Positions 1-9,738 of a DNA stretch of 64,000 bases are shown in pieces (positions within the stretch are counted from its first letter, which is position 1; each line of letters starts with the position of its first letter). The stretch covers positions 375,261 to 439,260 of the forward strand of contig NZ_LGHP01000004.1 in assembly GCF_001280845.1 (NCBI RefSeq), given 5' to 3'. Position numbers and translations under genes: made by a program. A model generated the notes under the pieces. It worked only from the letters and a program-made list of their open reading frames with translations. It was not told the origin of the DNA and searched no databases. This DNA is from Bacillus sp. FJAT-28004 (GTDB lineage: Bacteria > Bacillota > Bacilli > Paenibacillales > Paenibacillaceae).

Positions 1-200
1 TTAGCCATACCGATATCTGCATCAAATACGAGCACTTTTTTACCCAATCGTTGAAGCGCCAGTGCAAAATTCAAGCTGAAATTTGATTTACCAACTCCAC
101 CCTTGCCACTGGTAACTGTAACCACGCGAGTCGTTCGACCATCAACTTGAAGCTCCTGCTGCTTGACTAGATTACGTAATGCTTCAGCTTGGTCCATCAT
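1..200 (-). CDS. flhG: Flagellar number regulator FlhG (MinD-like ATPase), N-terminal part only
   Basis: This is the start of a MinD/ParA-family ATPase, cut by the window edge after about 66 codons. The deviant Walker A motif GKGGVGKS and the following LVFDADIG segment are visible. FlhG sets flagellar number and position, acting with the SRP-type GTPase FlhF encoded just upstream. The ATG overlaps the flhF stop as ATGA, indicating translational coupling in the flagellar operon. The family is normally about 290 residues, so most of the protein lies outside the window. The identification rests on the P-loop and on the conserved flhF-flhG order. Confidence 0.9.
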   Translation of the reverse strand, partial: MMDQAEALRNLVKQQELQVDGRTTRVVTVTSGKGGVGKSNFSLNFALALQRLGKKVLVFDADIGMA

Positions 201-1399
201 AAGCTGTTACTCCCGAGCAGCTGCCGAACATATGAGTCCACTTGAAACTTCTCTATATCGTCAGGAACCGTTTGTCCACTCGCCATATAGGTAGGAAGCA
301 ATTCGAAATTCATAATGAGGTTAAAAATAGCTCCGTAAACCGATGTTTCATCTAGTTTTGTAAACAATACTTTTCGAACGCCATATTTGCAAAAATGATT
401 CGCTACCGCAGACATATCCTTCGTCTTGCCAGTCATGCTGAGCACTAATACCGTTTCATTAGGCTCGGTAGTCTGAAGCAAACTGTTAACCTCTGATACA
501 TGAAGCTCGCTTCGGAAGTTTCGTCCAGCGGTATCCATATAAATGAGCTCCCGCTCTTCAAGCTGCTTGAAGGCACGCGGCAAATCCATTTGCGAAAATA
601 CGACCTCAAGCGGCACGTTCAAAATGTTAGCATAGGTTCTTAGCTGATCCACCGCTGCTATCCGGTAAGTATCTGAAGTAATAAATCCAACTTTTCTTCC
701 ATGTTTAATCGTTTGTTCAGCTGCCAGCTTCGCAATGGTCGTCGTCTTGCCAACTCCGGTCGGACCAACAAAATGAACAACTCTCACTTGGCTGCTAATA
801 CTGCTTCCGCTATACGGCTGCAGCCATTCTTCTAGCAGCTCAGCCGCATGCTCCCATACTTGCTCTTTTGAGTAATCAATCTTCTCTTCTGCTTGCTTAT
901 CTGAAATCGTTTGGATTAAACGCTCAATCCACTGCGGTTCCATTTCTTGTTCTATGAGATGTTCTCTCAATACAACCAAGTGCTCGGACATAGCCGATAG
1001 ACTACTTTGTTGTTTTGATAGCTTGAGCATATACTCTCTTAAATCTCGAATCTCATCGATAATATACTGTTCTCGTTCTAATTTTTCCTTCTGAGGTTCT
1101 GCTGCAAGCACCACAGGCGGCTCCATTACAGCAGTTACTGTTCGCTGAGCCGTTTGCAAAATTTGCTCAACGACCGCATCTACTTGAGGATTCGGATTTC
1201 GCTGAGGTTTGGCTGGAGGGCTCGCTTGATTCGATTCGATAGCGGCAATAACCTCCATCTTTTTTTTACGAAACATCCCCATAAAGCCGCCTACCTTGAT
1301 TTCCTTCGTATTCAATATGACGGCATCTTTCCCGAGCTCGCTTCGAATAAGAGAAACTGCTTCTGGCAATGCACTGACAACATATCGTTTTACTCTCAT
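197..1399 (-). CDS. flhF: Flagellar biosynthesis SRP-family GTPase FlhF
   Basis: FlhF is the third SRP-type GTPase, alongside Ffh and FtsY, and recruits early flagellar components to the correct membrane site. The 400-residue product has a basic N-terminal domain beginning MRVKRYVV. A variable linker rich in Gln and Pro follows. The NG GTPase domain has a P-loop GPTGVGKTT near residues 212-220, DTAGRN, and TKLDE near the C terminus. It overlaps flhA by 4 bases upstream and flhG by 4 bases downstream. Length and order match the B. subtilis flhA-flhF-ylxH segment. Confidence 0.96.
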   Translation of the reverse strand: MRVKRYVVSALPEAVSLIRSELGKDAVILNTKEIKVGGFMGMFRKKKMEVIAAIESNQASPPAKPQRNPNPQVDAVVEQILQTAQRTVTAVMEPPVVLAAEPQKEKLEREQYIIDEIRDLREYMLKLSKQQSSLSAMSEHLVVLREHLIEQEMEPQWIERLIQTISDKQAEEKIDYSKEQVWEHAAELLEEWLQPYSGSSISSQVRVVHFVGPTGVGKTTTIAKLAAEQTIKHGRKVGFITSDTYRIAAVDQLRTYANILNVPLEVVFSQMDLPRAFKQLEERELIYMDTAGRNFRSELHVSEVNSLLQTTEPNETVLVLSMTGKTKDMSAVANHFCKYGVRKVLFTKLDETSVYGAIFNLIMNFELLPTYMASGQTVPDDIEKFQVDSYVRQLLGSNSL

Positions 1400-3426
1400 A
1401 GATTCACCACCCCGACGCTCTGAACTTCAATATTTGGTTCAAGCTCACTGTAAGACAGAACTGGCACATCCTGCATCGTTCTCTCGACAATTTGCCTCAA
1501 ATACATCCGAATGGTAGGCGATGCGAGTACAACAGGCTGTTGGCCTGCTTGTATTTGGCGATTTACATGTTCGTTAAGCTTCTGGTAAATCTGCTGAGTG
1601 GAAACAGGATCCAGTGCAATATAGCTGCCTTGATCCGACTGTTGTACTGATTCCGCAATTTTTTTCTCAAGCTGTGGTCCTACTGTAATCACTCGCAACG
1701 TATCACTACCTGATGAGAATTGCTGTGTAATTTGCCTTGATAGCGACTGCCGCACATACTCAGTCAATATATCAGGATCTTTTGTATAGTTTCCGTGATC
1801 CGCTAGTGCTTCAAATATGGTGACAAGGTCTCGTATAGATACTTTTTCTCTCAGCAGCTTCGCCAAAACTTTTTGTACGTCACCAATGGTAAGAATGGAC
1901 GGTATGAGCTCATCGATAAGTGCAGGATATGATTCTTTTACATTTTCTACGAGCTGTTTCGTTTCTTGGCGTCCAATTAGCTCATGCGCATGACGTTTAA
2001 TAATTTCTGTTAAGTGAGTGGCAACAACAGATGGTGGATCAACAACCGTATAGCCGGAAAGTTCCGCACGTTCCTTCATCTGCTCGTCAATCCAAATAGC
2101 AGGCAATCCGAAGGCTGGCTCTGTCGTTTCAATACCGACGACCGAATCGTCCTCAAATCCTGGACTCATCGCTAAATAATGATTAAGCAGCAAATCGCCG
2201 CGAGCGACTGTGTTTCCTTTAATTTTAATGACATACTCGTTTGGTTTAAGCTGAATGTTATCCCGAATCCGGATGACCGGTACAACGAGCCCAAGTTCCA
2301 GAGCGCATTGCCTACGTATCATAATGATTCGATCAAGCAAATCTCCACCCTGCTGCGTATCCGCAAGCGGGATAAGGCCATAACCAAACTCAAATTCAAT
2401 TGGATCGACCTGTAAGAGGCTAATTACACTCTCTGGACTACGAACCTCTTCAATTTGCTGCTCTTCAACAAGCATGTCCTCTTGCTCTTGTTGCTTATGT
2501 ATGGCTTTCTGCATATACCAGCCGCCGAAGGCCAGCATAATGGCGAATGGCCATGTCCTTAATGGACCGATTGGTGTAAGGCCTAGCAAAGCGATTGTTC
2601 CAGCGGCTATAAATAGTAGCTTCGGATATTTGAATAGCTGGGCTGTTACATCCTCTGCCAAATTCCCATCTGATGCTGCTCTTGTTACGATAAGGCCTGC
2701 AGCCGTGGAAATAAGTAGCGCAGGTATTTGACTGACGAGACCGTCACCAATCGTAAGGATTGAGAAAGTCGAAAGTGACTCACCAAAGCTCAAATCGTGA
2801 ATGGCCATACCAATAATGAAACCGCCTACCAAGTTGATGACTAGAATGATAATCGAAGCAATCGCATCACCTTTTACAAACTTGCTGGCACCGTCCATTG
2901 CCCCGTAGAAGTCCGCTTCACGTTCGATTTTTGAACGACGAGCTTTCGCTTGATGTTCATTAATCAAACCAGCATTCAAGTCTGCATCAATACTCATTTG
3001 TTTACCTGGCATCGCGTCGAGCGTAAATCTAGCTGCGACCTCTGCAACCCGTTCCGAACCTTTCGTAATGACGATGAACTGCACGACTACGAGTATGAGG
3101 AAGACGATAAACCCAATTGCAATTTGTCCTCCGCCAACCCAGCTGCCAAATGTAGCAACAACTTCTCCTGCTTCCGCATGCGACAAAATATTTCTAGTTG
3201 TAGAAACGTTTAACGCTAGACGGAATAAGGTAGTAATCAATAGGATTGCCGGAAATATTGAGAAATCAAGCGCTTCCCTCGTATTCATTGCAATAAGTAA
3301 AATCATCAATGCTATCGAAATGTTTAAAATAATGAGTATATCTAATAGTAGGACTGGGATCGGGATTATCATCATGAGTACAATTCCAATTACGCCAAAT
3401 AGTATTACAAAGTCCTTTGCTTTCAT
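1396..3426 (-). CDS. flhA: Flagellar type III export gate protein FlhA
   Basis: FlhA is the large membrane subunit of the flagellar export gate. It couples proton flow to substrate export and docks chaperone-substrate complexes. The 676-residue protein begins with several hydrophobic segments over roughly the first 310 residues, including the conserved loop with FTLDAMPGKQMSIDADLNAG. A soluble cytoplasmic domain of about 350 residues follows. The start has a GGAGGTGGAGG-type ribosome-binding site. It follows flhB by 22 bases and overlaps flhF as ATGA. Typical family length is 670-700 residues, so it looks intact. Confidence 0.97.
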   Translation of the reverse strand: MKAKDFVILFGVIGIVLMMIIPIPVLLLDILIILNISIALMILLIAMNTREALDFSIFPAILLITTLFRLALNVSTTRNILSHAEAGEVVATFGSWVGGGQIAIGFIVFLILVVVQFIVITKGSERVAEVAARFTLDAMPGKQMSIDADLNAGLINEHQAKARRSKIEREADFYGAMDGASKFVKGDAIASIIILVINLVGGFIIGMAIHDLSFGESLSTFSILTIGDGLVSQIPALLISTAAGLIVTRAASDGNLAEDVTAQLFKYPKLLFIAAGTIALLGLTPIGPLRTWPFAIMLAFGGWYMQKAIHKQQEQEDMLVEEQQIEEVRSPESVISLLQVDPIEFEFGYGLIPLADTQQGGDLLDRIIMIRRQCALELGLVVPVIRIRDNIQLKPNEYVIKIKGNTVARGDLLLNHYLAMSPGFEDDSVVGIETTEPAFGLPAIWIDEQMKERAELSGYTVVDPPSVVATHLTEIIKRHAHELIGRQETKQLVENVKESYPALIDELIPSILTIGDVQKVLAKLLREKVSIRDLVTIFEALADHGNYTKDPDILTEYVRQSLSRQITQQFSSGSDTLRVITVGPQLEKKIAESVQQSDQGSYIALDPVSTQQIYQKLNEHVNRQIQAGQQPVVLASPTIRMYLRQIVERTMQDVPVLSYSELEPNIEVQSVGVVNL

Positions 3427-3448
3427 GACGCCTCCACCTCCCGTAGTG

Positions 3449-4543
3449 TTATGATTTTACTCGGCCTTTCATCTTATATACATATGCGAGCACCTCTGCC
3501 ACAGCTTGGAACAAGTCTGGCGGAATAACATCTCCAATCTCTGCTCGTTCATAAAGCGCTCTGGCCAGCGGCTTATTTTCCATTGTCACAACACCGTTTT
3601 CTTTAGCTATCTCTCTAATACGAAGCGCTACATGATCCATTCCTTTGGCAATGATCCTTGGCGCTTCCATTTTGGTTGCATCATATTTCAATGCGATCGC
3701 AAAGTGTGTAGGGTTGGTAATGATGACATCCGCTTTAGGAACTTCTTGCATCATGCGCTGCATGGCCATTTTGCGCTGACGCTCACGAATGCGACTCTTA
3801 ATAATCGGGTCACCCTCAGATTTTTTGTATTCATCCTTAATGTCCTGCTTAGACATTTTCAAGCTTTTGTTATGCTCATAGCGTTGATAGAAAAAATCAG
3901 CTAGTGCGAGTACAGTGAGAACCACGCCAATTTCAATGCCTAGTTTTATCGTTAAACCAGCGGTGAAACTAAATATTTGTTGGATCGGCAAGCTAGCAAG
4001 AACTAATATGCGATTCCATTCTTTTGAAATGGTCATATAAACGAGCACTGCTACAATAAGTAGTTTTAAAACACTTTTCAAAAATTCTACTACTGTTTTA
4101 GCGGAAAAAATTTGTTTAAAGCCGTTAATCGGGTTCAATTTGCTTAATTTCATTTTTAGAGGATCACCGGTTAACAAAAAACCGTACTGTACAACGTTGC
4201 CGAGGACACCAACCAAAACGGTTACAGCAAAGATAGGCAGTAAGATTAGCATCATCTCTATCGTCACATCATTGAAAAGCGACAACACGTTTCCGGTCGT
4301 TAGATCCATCAACAGCCAGTCTTCAAATAAATTTCCGAAAAGCATCATGATATGTTTCTTGAAATAATCGCCCATCATAATGAAGCACATAAAAACAAAA
4401 ATTAATATTAATGAACCCGGTAAGTCAGCCGATCTCGCAATTTGACCCTTTTTTCTTGCTTCGTCCTTTTTCTTCGGAGTCGCTTCCTCAGTCTTCTCTT
4501 GACTGAAGAGCTGTAAATCAAGCTCTAGACGGTAATTTCGCAT
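3449..4543 (-). CDS. flhB: Flagellar export switch protein FlhB
   Basis: FlhB is the export-gate protein that switches substrate specificity from rod/hook to filament after self-cleavage. The product begins near MRNYRLELDLQLF, followed by the conserved basic segment EKTEEATPKKK. It has four membrane helices and a cytoplasmic domain containing the autocleavage motif NPTH near residue 278. I chose the ATG at 4543 because it lies 9 bases after AGGAGG; the ATG three codons upstream overlaps that site. It sits between fliR and flhA. A separate FlhB C-domain homologue lies at 34226-34534. Confidence 0.96.
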   Translation of the reverse strand: MRNYRLELDLQLFSQEKTEEATPKKKDEARKKGQIARSADLPGSLILIFVFMCFIMMGDYFKKHIMMLFGNLFEDWLLMDLTTGNVLSLFNDVTIEMMLILLPIFAVTVLVGVLGNVVQYGFLLTGDPLKMKLSKLNPINGFKQIFSAKTVVEFLKSVLKLLIVAVLVYMTISKEWNRILVLASLPIQQIFSFTAGLTIKLGIEIGVVLTVLALADFFYQRYEHNKSLKMSKQDIKDEYKKSEGDPIIKSRIRERQRKMAMQRMMQEVPKADVIITNPTHFAIALKYDATKMEAPRIIAKGMDHVALRIREIAKENGVVTMENKPLARALYERAEIGDVIPPDLFQAVAEVLAYVYKMKGRVKS

Positions 4544-4556
4544 GGGAAGCATCCTC

Positions 4557-5354
4557 CTATTTCACTTCAGGCGGCGGTCCTTGCACGATACCGAATAACT
4601 GCTCCAAAGCGTCAAACATGATGGAAAACAATCTTTCGAATATGCCAGCAAGACTTGGCATTAACAAGACTAGCAAAATCATGCCTATAATTAGCTTTAA
4701 TGGAATTCCGATTACAAAAACATTGAACTGCGGAGCGGTTTTGGTCAAGAAACCTAAACCAACATCCGTCAGGAACATGGCTACTACGAGCGGCGCTGAT
4801 ACTTGAATAGCCAGCAAAAACGTATTTGCAAATGTCCTCGTTAAAAAATCAGTGATGCTGCCACTCATTATTCGGCTAAACAACTCATTGGACAAAGGCA
4901 TCCATTCGTAACTGTCCATAAGGCCTGTTAACAAAAAATGATGACCATTCATCATTAGAAAAACAACTAAGATCATCATGTATTTAAAATTGCCAAGCAA
5001 CGGGGCTGACGTACCTGTATGGGGATCTACGATATTTGCCATTGCAAAACCGACCTGCAAGTCCATTAAGGCTCCAGCGGTTTGAACGACCGTAAAAAAT
5101 AAATAGACTACATATCCCATAAGTACGCCGACCAATATCTCTCGAACCAGCACTAGAATATATTCTGCATCCGGTACAATCGTCTGCTTCATGCCGTACG
5201 TTAAGAAAACGATGAACGAGATAAAAAATCCGAGCCCAATTTTAAAAACATTTGGTACACCTCGTGAGGAAAAAACAGGCGCTACGACGAAAAACGCAGT
5301 TATTCGACAAAAGATTAACAAAAAAATAGGGAAACCCTGTACGATCGCGTTCAT
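4557..5354 (-). CDS. fliR: Flagellar export gate protein FliR
   Basis: FliR is an integral membrane subunit of the FliPQR export channel core. The 265-residue product is strongly hydrophobic with about six predicted membrane segments, and the region around LQVGFAMANIVDPHTG is typical of the family. It lies 11 bases after fliQ and 13 bases before flhB, in the standard fliP-fliQ-fliR-flhB order. Length matches the usual 255-265 residues. Confidence 0.96.
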   Translation of the reverse strand: MNAIVQGFPIFLLIFCRITAFFVVAPVFSSRGVPNVFKIGLGFFISFIVFLTYGMKQTIVPDAEYILVLVREILVGVLMGYVVYLFFTVVQTAGALMDLQVGFAMANIVDPHTGTSAPLLGNFKYMMILVVFLMMNGHHFLLTGLMDSYEWMPLSNELFSRIMSGSITDFLTRTFANTFLLAIQVSAPLVVAMFLTDVGLGFLTKTAPQFNVFVIGIPLKLIIGMILLVLLMPSLAGIFERLFSIMFDALEQLFGIVQGPPPEVK

Positions 5355-5365
5355 AGACTCACAAC

Positions 5366-5635
5366 CTAACCGATGTAATTATGAAGATTGTTCAGCAGAT
5401 TGTAAGTGAAGTCGATAACCGTATTTAGAATCCATGGGCCAAAAATGATGATGGACACGAAAACCGCTACAATTTTCGGAACAAAAGCTAGCGTCTGCTC
5501 CTGAATCTGTGTTGTTGCTTGAAATATGCTGACTAGTAACCCTACGACCAAAGCAAGAACGAGCATTGGTGCACTGGCTTTCAAAACAACGAATACGGCC
5601 TGACTGGCCAACCCGATTATGAAATCAGTACTCAT
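5366..5635 (-). CDS. fliQ: Flagellar export channel subunit FliQ
   Basis: FliQ is the small two-helix subunit of the FliPQR export channel. The product is 89 residues with two hydrophobic hairpin helices flanking the conserved loop ATTQIQEQTL. I chose the ATG at 5635, 7 bases after GGAGGG; a TTG one codon upstream is possible but less well spaced. It lies between fliP and fliR, as in other Bacillota. Confidence 0.95.
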   Translation of the reverse strand: MSTDFIIGLASQAVFVVLKASAPMLVLALVVGLLVSIFQATTQIQEQTLAFVPKIVAVFVSIIIFGPWILNTVIDFTYNLLNNLHNYIG

Positions 5636-5657
5636 CAAACGTCCCTCCCTGCTAGTA

Positions 5658-6416
5658 TCACGTGTTGAAGCTTAACAACAAAGATTTTACGATCAAATAC
5701 CATCCATCTACTAATACAAATAGCAGTATCTTAAACGGCAAGGAAATCATAACAGGAGGAAGCATCATCATCCCCATTGCCATCAATGTGCTTGCGACAA
5801 TCATATCGATGACGAGAAACGGAATGAAAATCATAAATCCCATTATAAAGGCTGTTTTCAGCTCGCTTATTGCGTATGCTGGTATCAATACGGTGATCGG
5901 AATCTCTTCAAATGAAGCTGGCTTCTCTGTTTTTGTATAATTCATAAAGAGCATTAAGTCCTTTTCTCTCGTATGAGAGAACATAAACTTCTTCATCGGC
6001 ACAGAAGCTTCCTGAAAGGCTTCTGTTTGAGAGATTTGACCTTTTAAATAGGGTTGCAGTGCCACATCATTTACTTGCGAGAACGTAGGAGCCATGATAA
6101 AAAAGGTTAAGAACATAGCCAGTCCAATCAAGACTTGATTGGGCGGCATTTGCTGCGTTCCAAGCGATGTTCTTACAAAGCCTAGAACGATAACGATCCG
6201 AGTAAAGCTTGTCATCAGAACCATTATGGCTGGTGCGACACTCAAAACTGTAATTAATAGAAGAATGGATAATGCGCTAGTATCGGGCGTGTCACCGCTT
6301 CCGTCGCCAATATTGATGGATACGTCGGGTAACGGCTCGGCAAATGCTTGATTATGTAACAACATCGCAAGCAGTTGAACAGCAACGATTGATATCCACC
6401 ATTTATTTTTCATCAT
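5658..6416 (-). CDS. fliP: Flagellar export channel protein FliP
   Basis: FliP forms most of the export channel ring. The 252-residue product opens with a cleavable-type signal sequence (hydrophobic stretch around residues 7-26, ending AFA). It continues with conserved segments such as MMTSFTRIVIVL and RTSLGTQQMPPNQVL. The C-terminal half contains further membrane helices. Two adjacent ATGs could start it, and both overlap the 3' end of fliO by 11-14 bases. Its order after fliO and before fliQ is canonical. Confidence 0.96.
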   Translation of the reverse strand: MMKNKWWISIVAVQLLAMLLHNQAFAEPLPDVSINIGDGSGDTPDTSALSILLLITVLSVAPAIMVLMTSFTRIVIVLGFVRTSLGTQQMPPNQVLIGLAMFLTFFIMAPTFSQVNDVALQPYLKGQISQTEAFQEASVPMKKFMFSHTREKDLMLFMNYTKTEKPASFEEIPITVLIPAYAISELKTAFIMGFMIFIPFLVIDMIVASTLMAMGMMMLPPVMISLPFKILLFVLVDGWYLIVKSLLLSFNT

Positions 6417-7047
6417 CCATCAACCGTTCATTTGTTTTAGATTCATGCAATAACGATTCCAATTGCTGCTTGCGGTCAGCTTGCTGACTAAGCTTATTTT
6501 GTAACAAATCTTGAAAGGAAGAAGTCTTGTTCCATTGCTCATTCGTTGGATCAGACTCATTGTGATTGTTGCGATCTTTGAACTTCTTAAGTATTTGAGA
6601 GATTAGATCCTTTGACCATGCTGATTCCTGCACGCGTTCCAATGCTGAAATGACAGCACTCGCTTGTTCAGGATCATCAAGCTTATCAATTAGGGTTATG
6701 TTCTCACCGACGCCAACGATATAGATCCGACCTGCAATCTCGACGACTTGTAGCGAGTTATTTTGTCCTAGCGCAATACCGCCGAGTGAACGAAGCGATC
6801 GGTTCGTTCCCCACATACGATTGCGCTGAGACAGCCATTTAATGACTAAAATAATTAATACGATAACGATGGCAAGCGATACGATAACCCAAATCATGTT
6901 GCCCGCTAGATCATTTGTTCCGGTAAACATCATTTGTCCTTCATCGTTTGCGCTGCTGCCGTCCTGTGCAGCAGCAGCCGCAAATCGTGGCCAAATCGCC
7001 ATCCCAAGAGCAGACACCATTGAAATGCGCGAAGCTATGTTAAACAT
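6403..7047 (-). CDS. fliO: Flagellar assembly factor FliO/FliZ
   Basis: FliO is a membrane-anchored assembly factor that helps build the FliP ring. The 214-residue product has an N-terminal signal-like segment, a membrane helix around residues 52-70 (MIWVIVSLAIVIVLIILVI), and a cytoplasmic domain with RSLGGIALGQNNSLQVVEI, typical of the FliO family. The tail is charged and variable. The ribosome-binding site is weak, so translation may depend on upstream cheY. The start could be slightly different. Confidence 0.88.
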   Translation of the reverse strand: MFNIASRISMVSALGMAIWPRFAAAAAQDGSSANDEGQMMFTGTNDLAGNMIWVIVSLAIVIVLIILVIKWLSQRNRMWGTNRSLRSLGGIALGQNNSLQVVEIAGRIYIVGVGENITLIDKLDDPEQASAVISALERVQESAWSKDLISQILKKFKDRNNHNESDPTNEQWNKTSSFQDLLQNKLSQQADRKQQLESLLHESKTNERLMDDEK

Positions 7048-7059
7048 AATGTCTAACCG

Positions 7060-7422
7060 TTATCCGAGAGTTTTCTTGATCGCTTCAATTACACGATCAG
7101 CTTGGAACGGTTTGACGATGAAGTCCTTTGCGCCTGCTTGAATCGCATCAATAACCATTGCTTGCTGACCCATTGCCGAACACATAATTACTTTAGCATT
7201 GCCATCAATTTTTTTAATTTCTTTCAATGCGGAAATTCCGTCCATCTCAGGCATCGTAATATCCATCGTTGTCAAATCAGGTTTCAATTCCTTGTACTTC
7301 TCAACTGCTTGAGCGCCGTCTTGAGCTTCACCGACGACTTCGTAGCCGTTCTTTGATAAAATATCACGAATCATCATGCGCATGAAAGCTGCGTCGTCTA
7401 CGATAAGAATGCGGTTTGCCAT
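7060..7422 (-). CDS. cheY: Chemotaxis response regulator CheY
   Basis: CheY is the single-domain response regulator that binds the flagellar switch when phosphorylated by CheA. The 120-residue product has the acidic pair D9-D10, phosphoacceptor D54 in TMDITMPEMDG, switch residue S82 in CSAMGQQ, and K104 in VKPF. It lies between fliY and fliO, as in B. subtilis. No cheA or receptor genes are in this window, so the rest of the pathway must be beyond the left edge or elsewhere. Confidence 0.97.
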   Translation of the reverse strand: MANRILIVDDAAFMRMMIRDILSKNGYEVVGEAQDGAQAVEKYKELKPDLTTMDITMPEMDGISALKEIKKIDGNAKVIMCSAMGQQAMVIDAIQAGAKDFIVKPFQADRVIEAIKKTLG

Positions 7423-7444
7423 CTTTTTTTATCCTCCTAGGATG

Positions 7445-8710
7445 CTATTGTAATTTTTGAATGCGGTCCCATTGGCTTACGATATCCGTTACACGAACAC
7501 CAAAGTTTTCATCTATGACAACAACCTCGCCTTTTGCGATCAACTTGTTATTCACTAGGATGTCGACAGGTTCGCCAGCTAGCTTGTCCAGCTCAATAAT
7601 AGAACCTTGCGACAGCTCCAAAATATCCTTTATCTGCTTCTGGGTCCTTCCTAATTCTACCGTGACTTTAAGCGGTATGTCGAGCAGTAAATTGAGGTTT
7701 GTTTCATCTGGTTGAATAAGTGGCGCATTGCCAAAATTAGCAAATTGCACAGGCTGTACATTAACATTTCGGTTAGCAGCATGACCATATGTATGAGGCC
7801 CCGGCGGCTGCATCGACATGTCGTAGCCAGCTGCAGGTGTTTGATACTGCATAGAAGGCATCTGCTGCGCCTGTGAAGCCATATTCATTTGCGGCGGCAC
7901 AGCGTTCATATGAGCTGTTGCGGCCGTTTCTTGCATTGCCATTGCTTGTTGAGCTACAGGCGCTGCTGTAGCCGTTTGCGGTGCTGTAACAGCAGGCTGA
8001 GATGGTTGATCGTCCACAACGCCCATCAATATATCAACCATTTGTTTCGCAAACGGAATTGGTAGAAGCTGCATGATCGTGGAATCGATGAGATCACCAA
8101 TCGTCAACCGGAATGATATTTTTATGAACATATCAACTGGAGGCAAATGCTCCATTCCATCACCGTTATTAACGTCTAAGATATCAATGCCAGGTGGCGA
8201 AATATTGACAAAGCGATTAAAGATCGTCGACATCGATGTAGCTGATGAACCCATCATTTGATTCATCGCTTCTTGAACAGCGCTAATATGAATTTCATTA
8301 AGCTCTTCTACAGCGATGTTGGTTCCTTCGCCGCCAAGCATTAAATCAGCAATGATTTGGGCATCTTTTGTTTTTATGACCAGTGAATTAATACCTTGAA
8401 ATCCGTCAACGTATTGAACGCTAACTGCAACATGCGGTTTAGGGAAAATGTCTGCAAGCTCATCTTTTCTTACAATAGTGACCTGTGGTGTAGTAATGTC
8501 TACTTTCTTGCCAAGCAATGTAGACAACGCTGTTGCTGCACTGCCAAATGTTATATTACCAATCTCACCCAGGGCAGACTGTTCCATATCGGATAAAAAG
8601 TCTGAAAGTTGTGTTCCGACCTCAGAGAGCTGCTCCGGTTCCTGCTCACTGGAGGATTGACGTAGCAATGCATCAATTTCCTCTTGTGACAAATAGTCCT
8701 TACTCGTCAT
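7445..8710 (-). CDS. fliY: Flagellar switch protein FliY (CheC-like phosphatase plus FliN domain)
   Basis: FliY forms part of the C ring and dephosphorylates CheY-P. The 421-residue product starts MTSKDYLSQEEIDALL, a FliM-like switch peptide. A CheC-like domain follows with two S-x3-E-x2-N sites (SALGEIGN and SAVQEAMN), which in this family are the phosphatase sites. A Met/Gln/Ala/Pro-rich linker covers about residues 225-310, and the protein ends in a FliN/SpoA domain. I chose the ATG at 8710, which overlaps the fliM stop by 11 bases and follows AAGGAG. Both phosphatase sites look intact. Confidence 0.94.
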   Translation of the reverse strand: MTSKDYLSQEEIDALLRQSSSEQEPEQLSEVGTQLSDFLSDMEQSALGEIGNITFGSAATALSTLLGKKVDITTPQVTIVRKDELADIFPKPHVAVSVQYVDGFQGINSLVIKTKDAQIIADLMLGGEGTNIAVEELNEIHISAVQEAMNQMMGSSATSMSTIFNRFVNISPPGIDILDVNNGDGMEHLPPVDMFIKISFRLTIGDLIDSTIMQLLPIPFAKQMVDILMGVVDDQPSQPAVTAPQTATAAPVAQQAMAMQETAATAHMNAVPPQMNMASQAQQMPSMQYQTPAAGYDMSMQPPGPHTYGHAANRNVNVQPVQFANFGNAPLIQPDETNLNLLLDIPLKVTVELGRTQKQIKDILELSQGSIIELDKLAGEPVDILVNNKLIAKGEVVVIDENFGVRVTDIVSQWDRIQKLQ

Positions 8711-9701
8711 AATCTTCTTCCACTCCTTCAGTGACAATCTCATCTACTTGAACAGCTAACCGGTCCTTAACGGAGCCTGCACTGCCAATGAATTTAAGCT
8801 TGTCTCCAACTTTAATGTTGAGACCATCATTGACTGACTTATTCAATGAAATAACATCGCCTATATTCAGTCCTAAAAACTCTTGGATTGTAAGTGATGA
8901 TTCACCAAGCTCAGCAACAATAGGAAGCTTTGCTTTATTTACTCGTTGCTCCAGGATTTCAACCTCTTCTGGTGCGCGAGCTTTCTTCTGCGAGACAAAC
9001 CAATGATGTACGGATAACCTGGACATGATCGGTTCAATTACGACATGTGGAATACAAAGGTTAATCATACCTGTCGTATCACCAATTTTGGTACTGAATG
9101 AAATGAGCGCTATCGTCTCATTTGGCGATACAATCTGCATGAACTGCGGATTCGTTTCCAATGCTTCCAGCCTAGGAGAAATATCGATTACTGTTTTCCA
9201 AGCTTCCTGTAAGCCTTCAAACGTTCGACTGAAAATTTTCTCCATGATGATTGTTTCAATTTCAGTTAAGTTGTTGATTTTGGATGGCGCTATGCCTTGT
9301 CCGCCTAACATTCGATCAAGCATGGCGTACGCTACGTTCGGATGAACCTCCAGCACCATTCGACCTTCCAGTGGCTCCGCTTCAAAAATGTTCAATATCG
9401 TCATCTTCGGTATCGAACGAATAAATTCATCGTAAGGCAATTGCTCGACCTGCACGACATTAATTTGAACAAATGTGCGAAGTTGCGCTGAGAAATAGGT
9501 TGTCAAATACCGTGCGAAGTTTTCATGAATCCGAGTCAAACTTCTAATATGATCCTTCGAAAAACGTACGGCGCGTTTGAAATTATACACACTGACTTTT
9601 CGCGTCGTTTCTTCCTTTTTTAAATCCTCTGCATCCATTTCACCGGAATCCAAGGCAGCTAGTAGCGCATCAATTTCATTTTGCGATAAAACATCAACCA
9701 A
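8700..9701 (-). CDS. fliM: Flagellar motor switch protein FliM
   Basis: FliM is the C-ring component that binds CheY-P. The 333-residue product begins VDVLSQNEIDALL, the conserved CheY-binding peptide. A CheC-like middle domain and a C-terminal SpoA domain (VGDKLKFIG region) follow. The best start is TTG at 9701, placed 8 bases after a perfect AAGGAGGTGA; the in-frame GTG at 9710 overlaps that site and is unlikely. It follows fliL and overlaps fliY. Confidence 0.95.
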   Translation of the reverse strand: MVDVLSQNEIDALLAALDSGEMDAEDLKKEETTRKVSVYNFKRAVRFSKDHIRSLTRIHENFARYLTTYFSAQLRTFVQINVVQVEQLPYDEFIRSIPKMTILNIFEAEPLEGRMVLEVHPNVAYAMLDRMLGGQGIAPSKINNLTEIETIIMEKIFSRTFEGLQEAWKTVIDISPRLEALETNPQFMQIVSPNETIALISFSTKIGDTTGMINLCIPHVVIEPIMSRLSVHHWFVSQKKARAPEEVEILEQRVNKAKLPIVAELGESSLTIQEFLGLNIGDVISLNKSVNDGLNIKVGDKLKFIGSAGSVKDRLAVQVDEIVTEGVEEDYDE

Positions 9702-9738
9702 ATATCTCACCTCCTTCGAGGAATGTCTGCGTAGTCAG

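Noticed and set aside
7445..8743. Longer versions of fliY, fabF, plsX, topA, ylxM and coaD
   Set aside because: Upstream in-frame extensions lack ribosome-binding sites or overlap promoters or neighbouring genes; family N termini and AGGAGG spacing support the shorter starts given.
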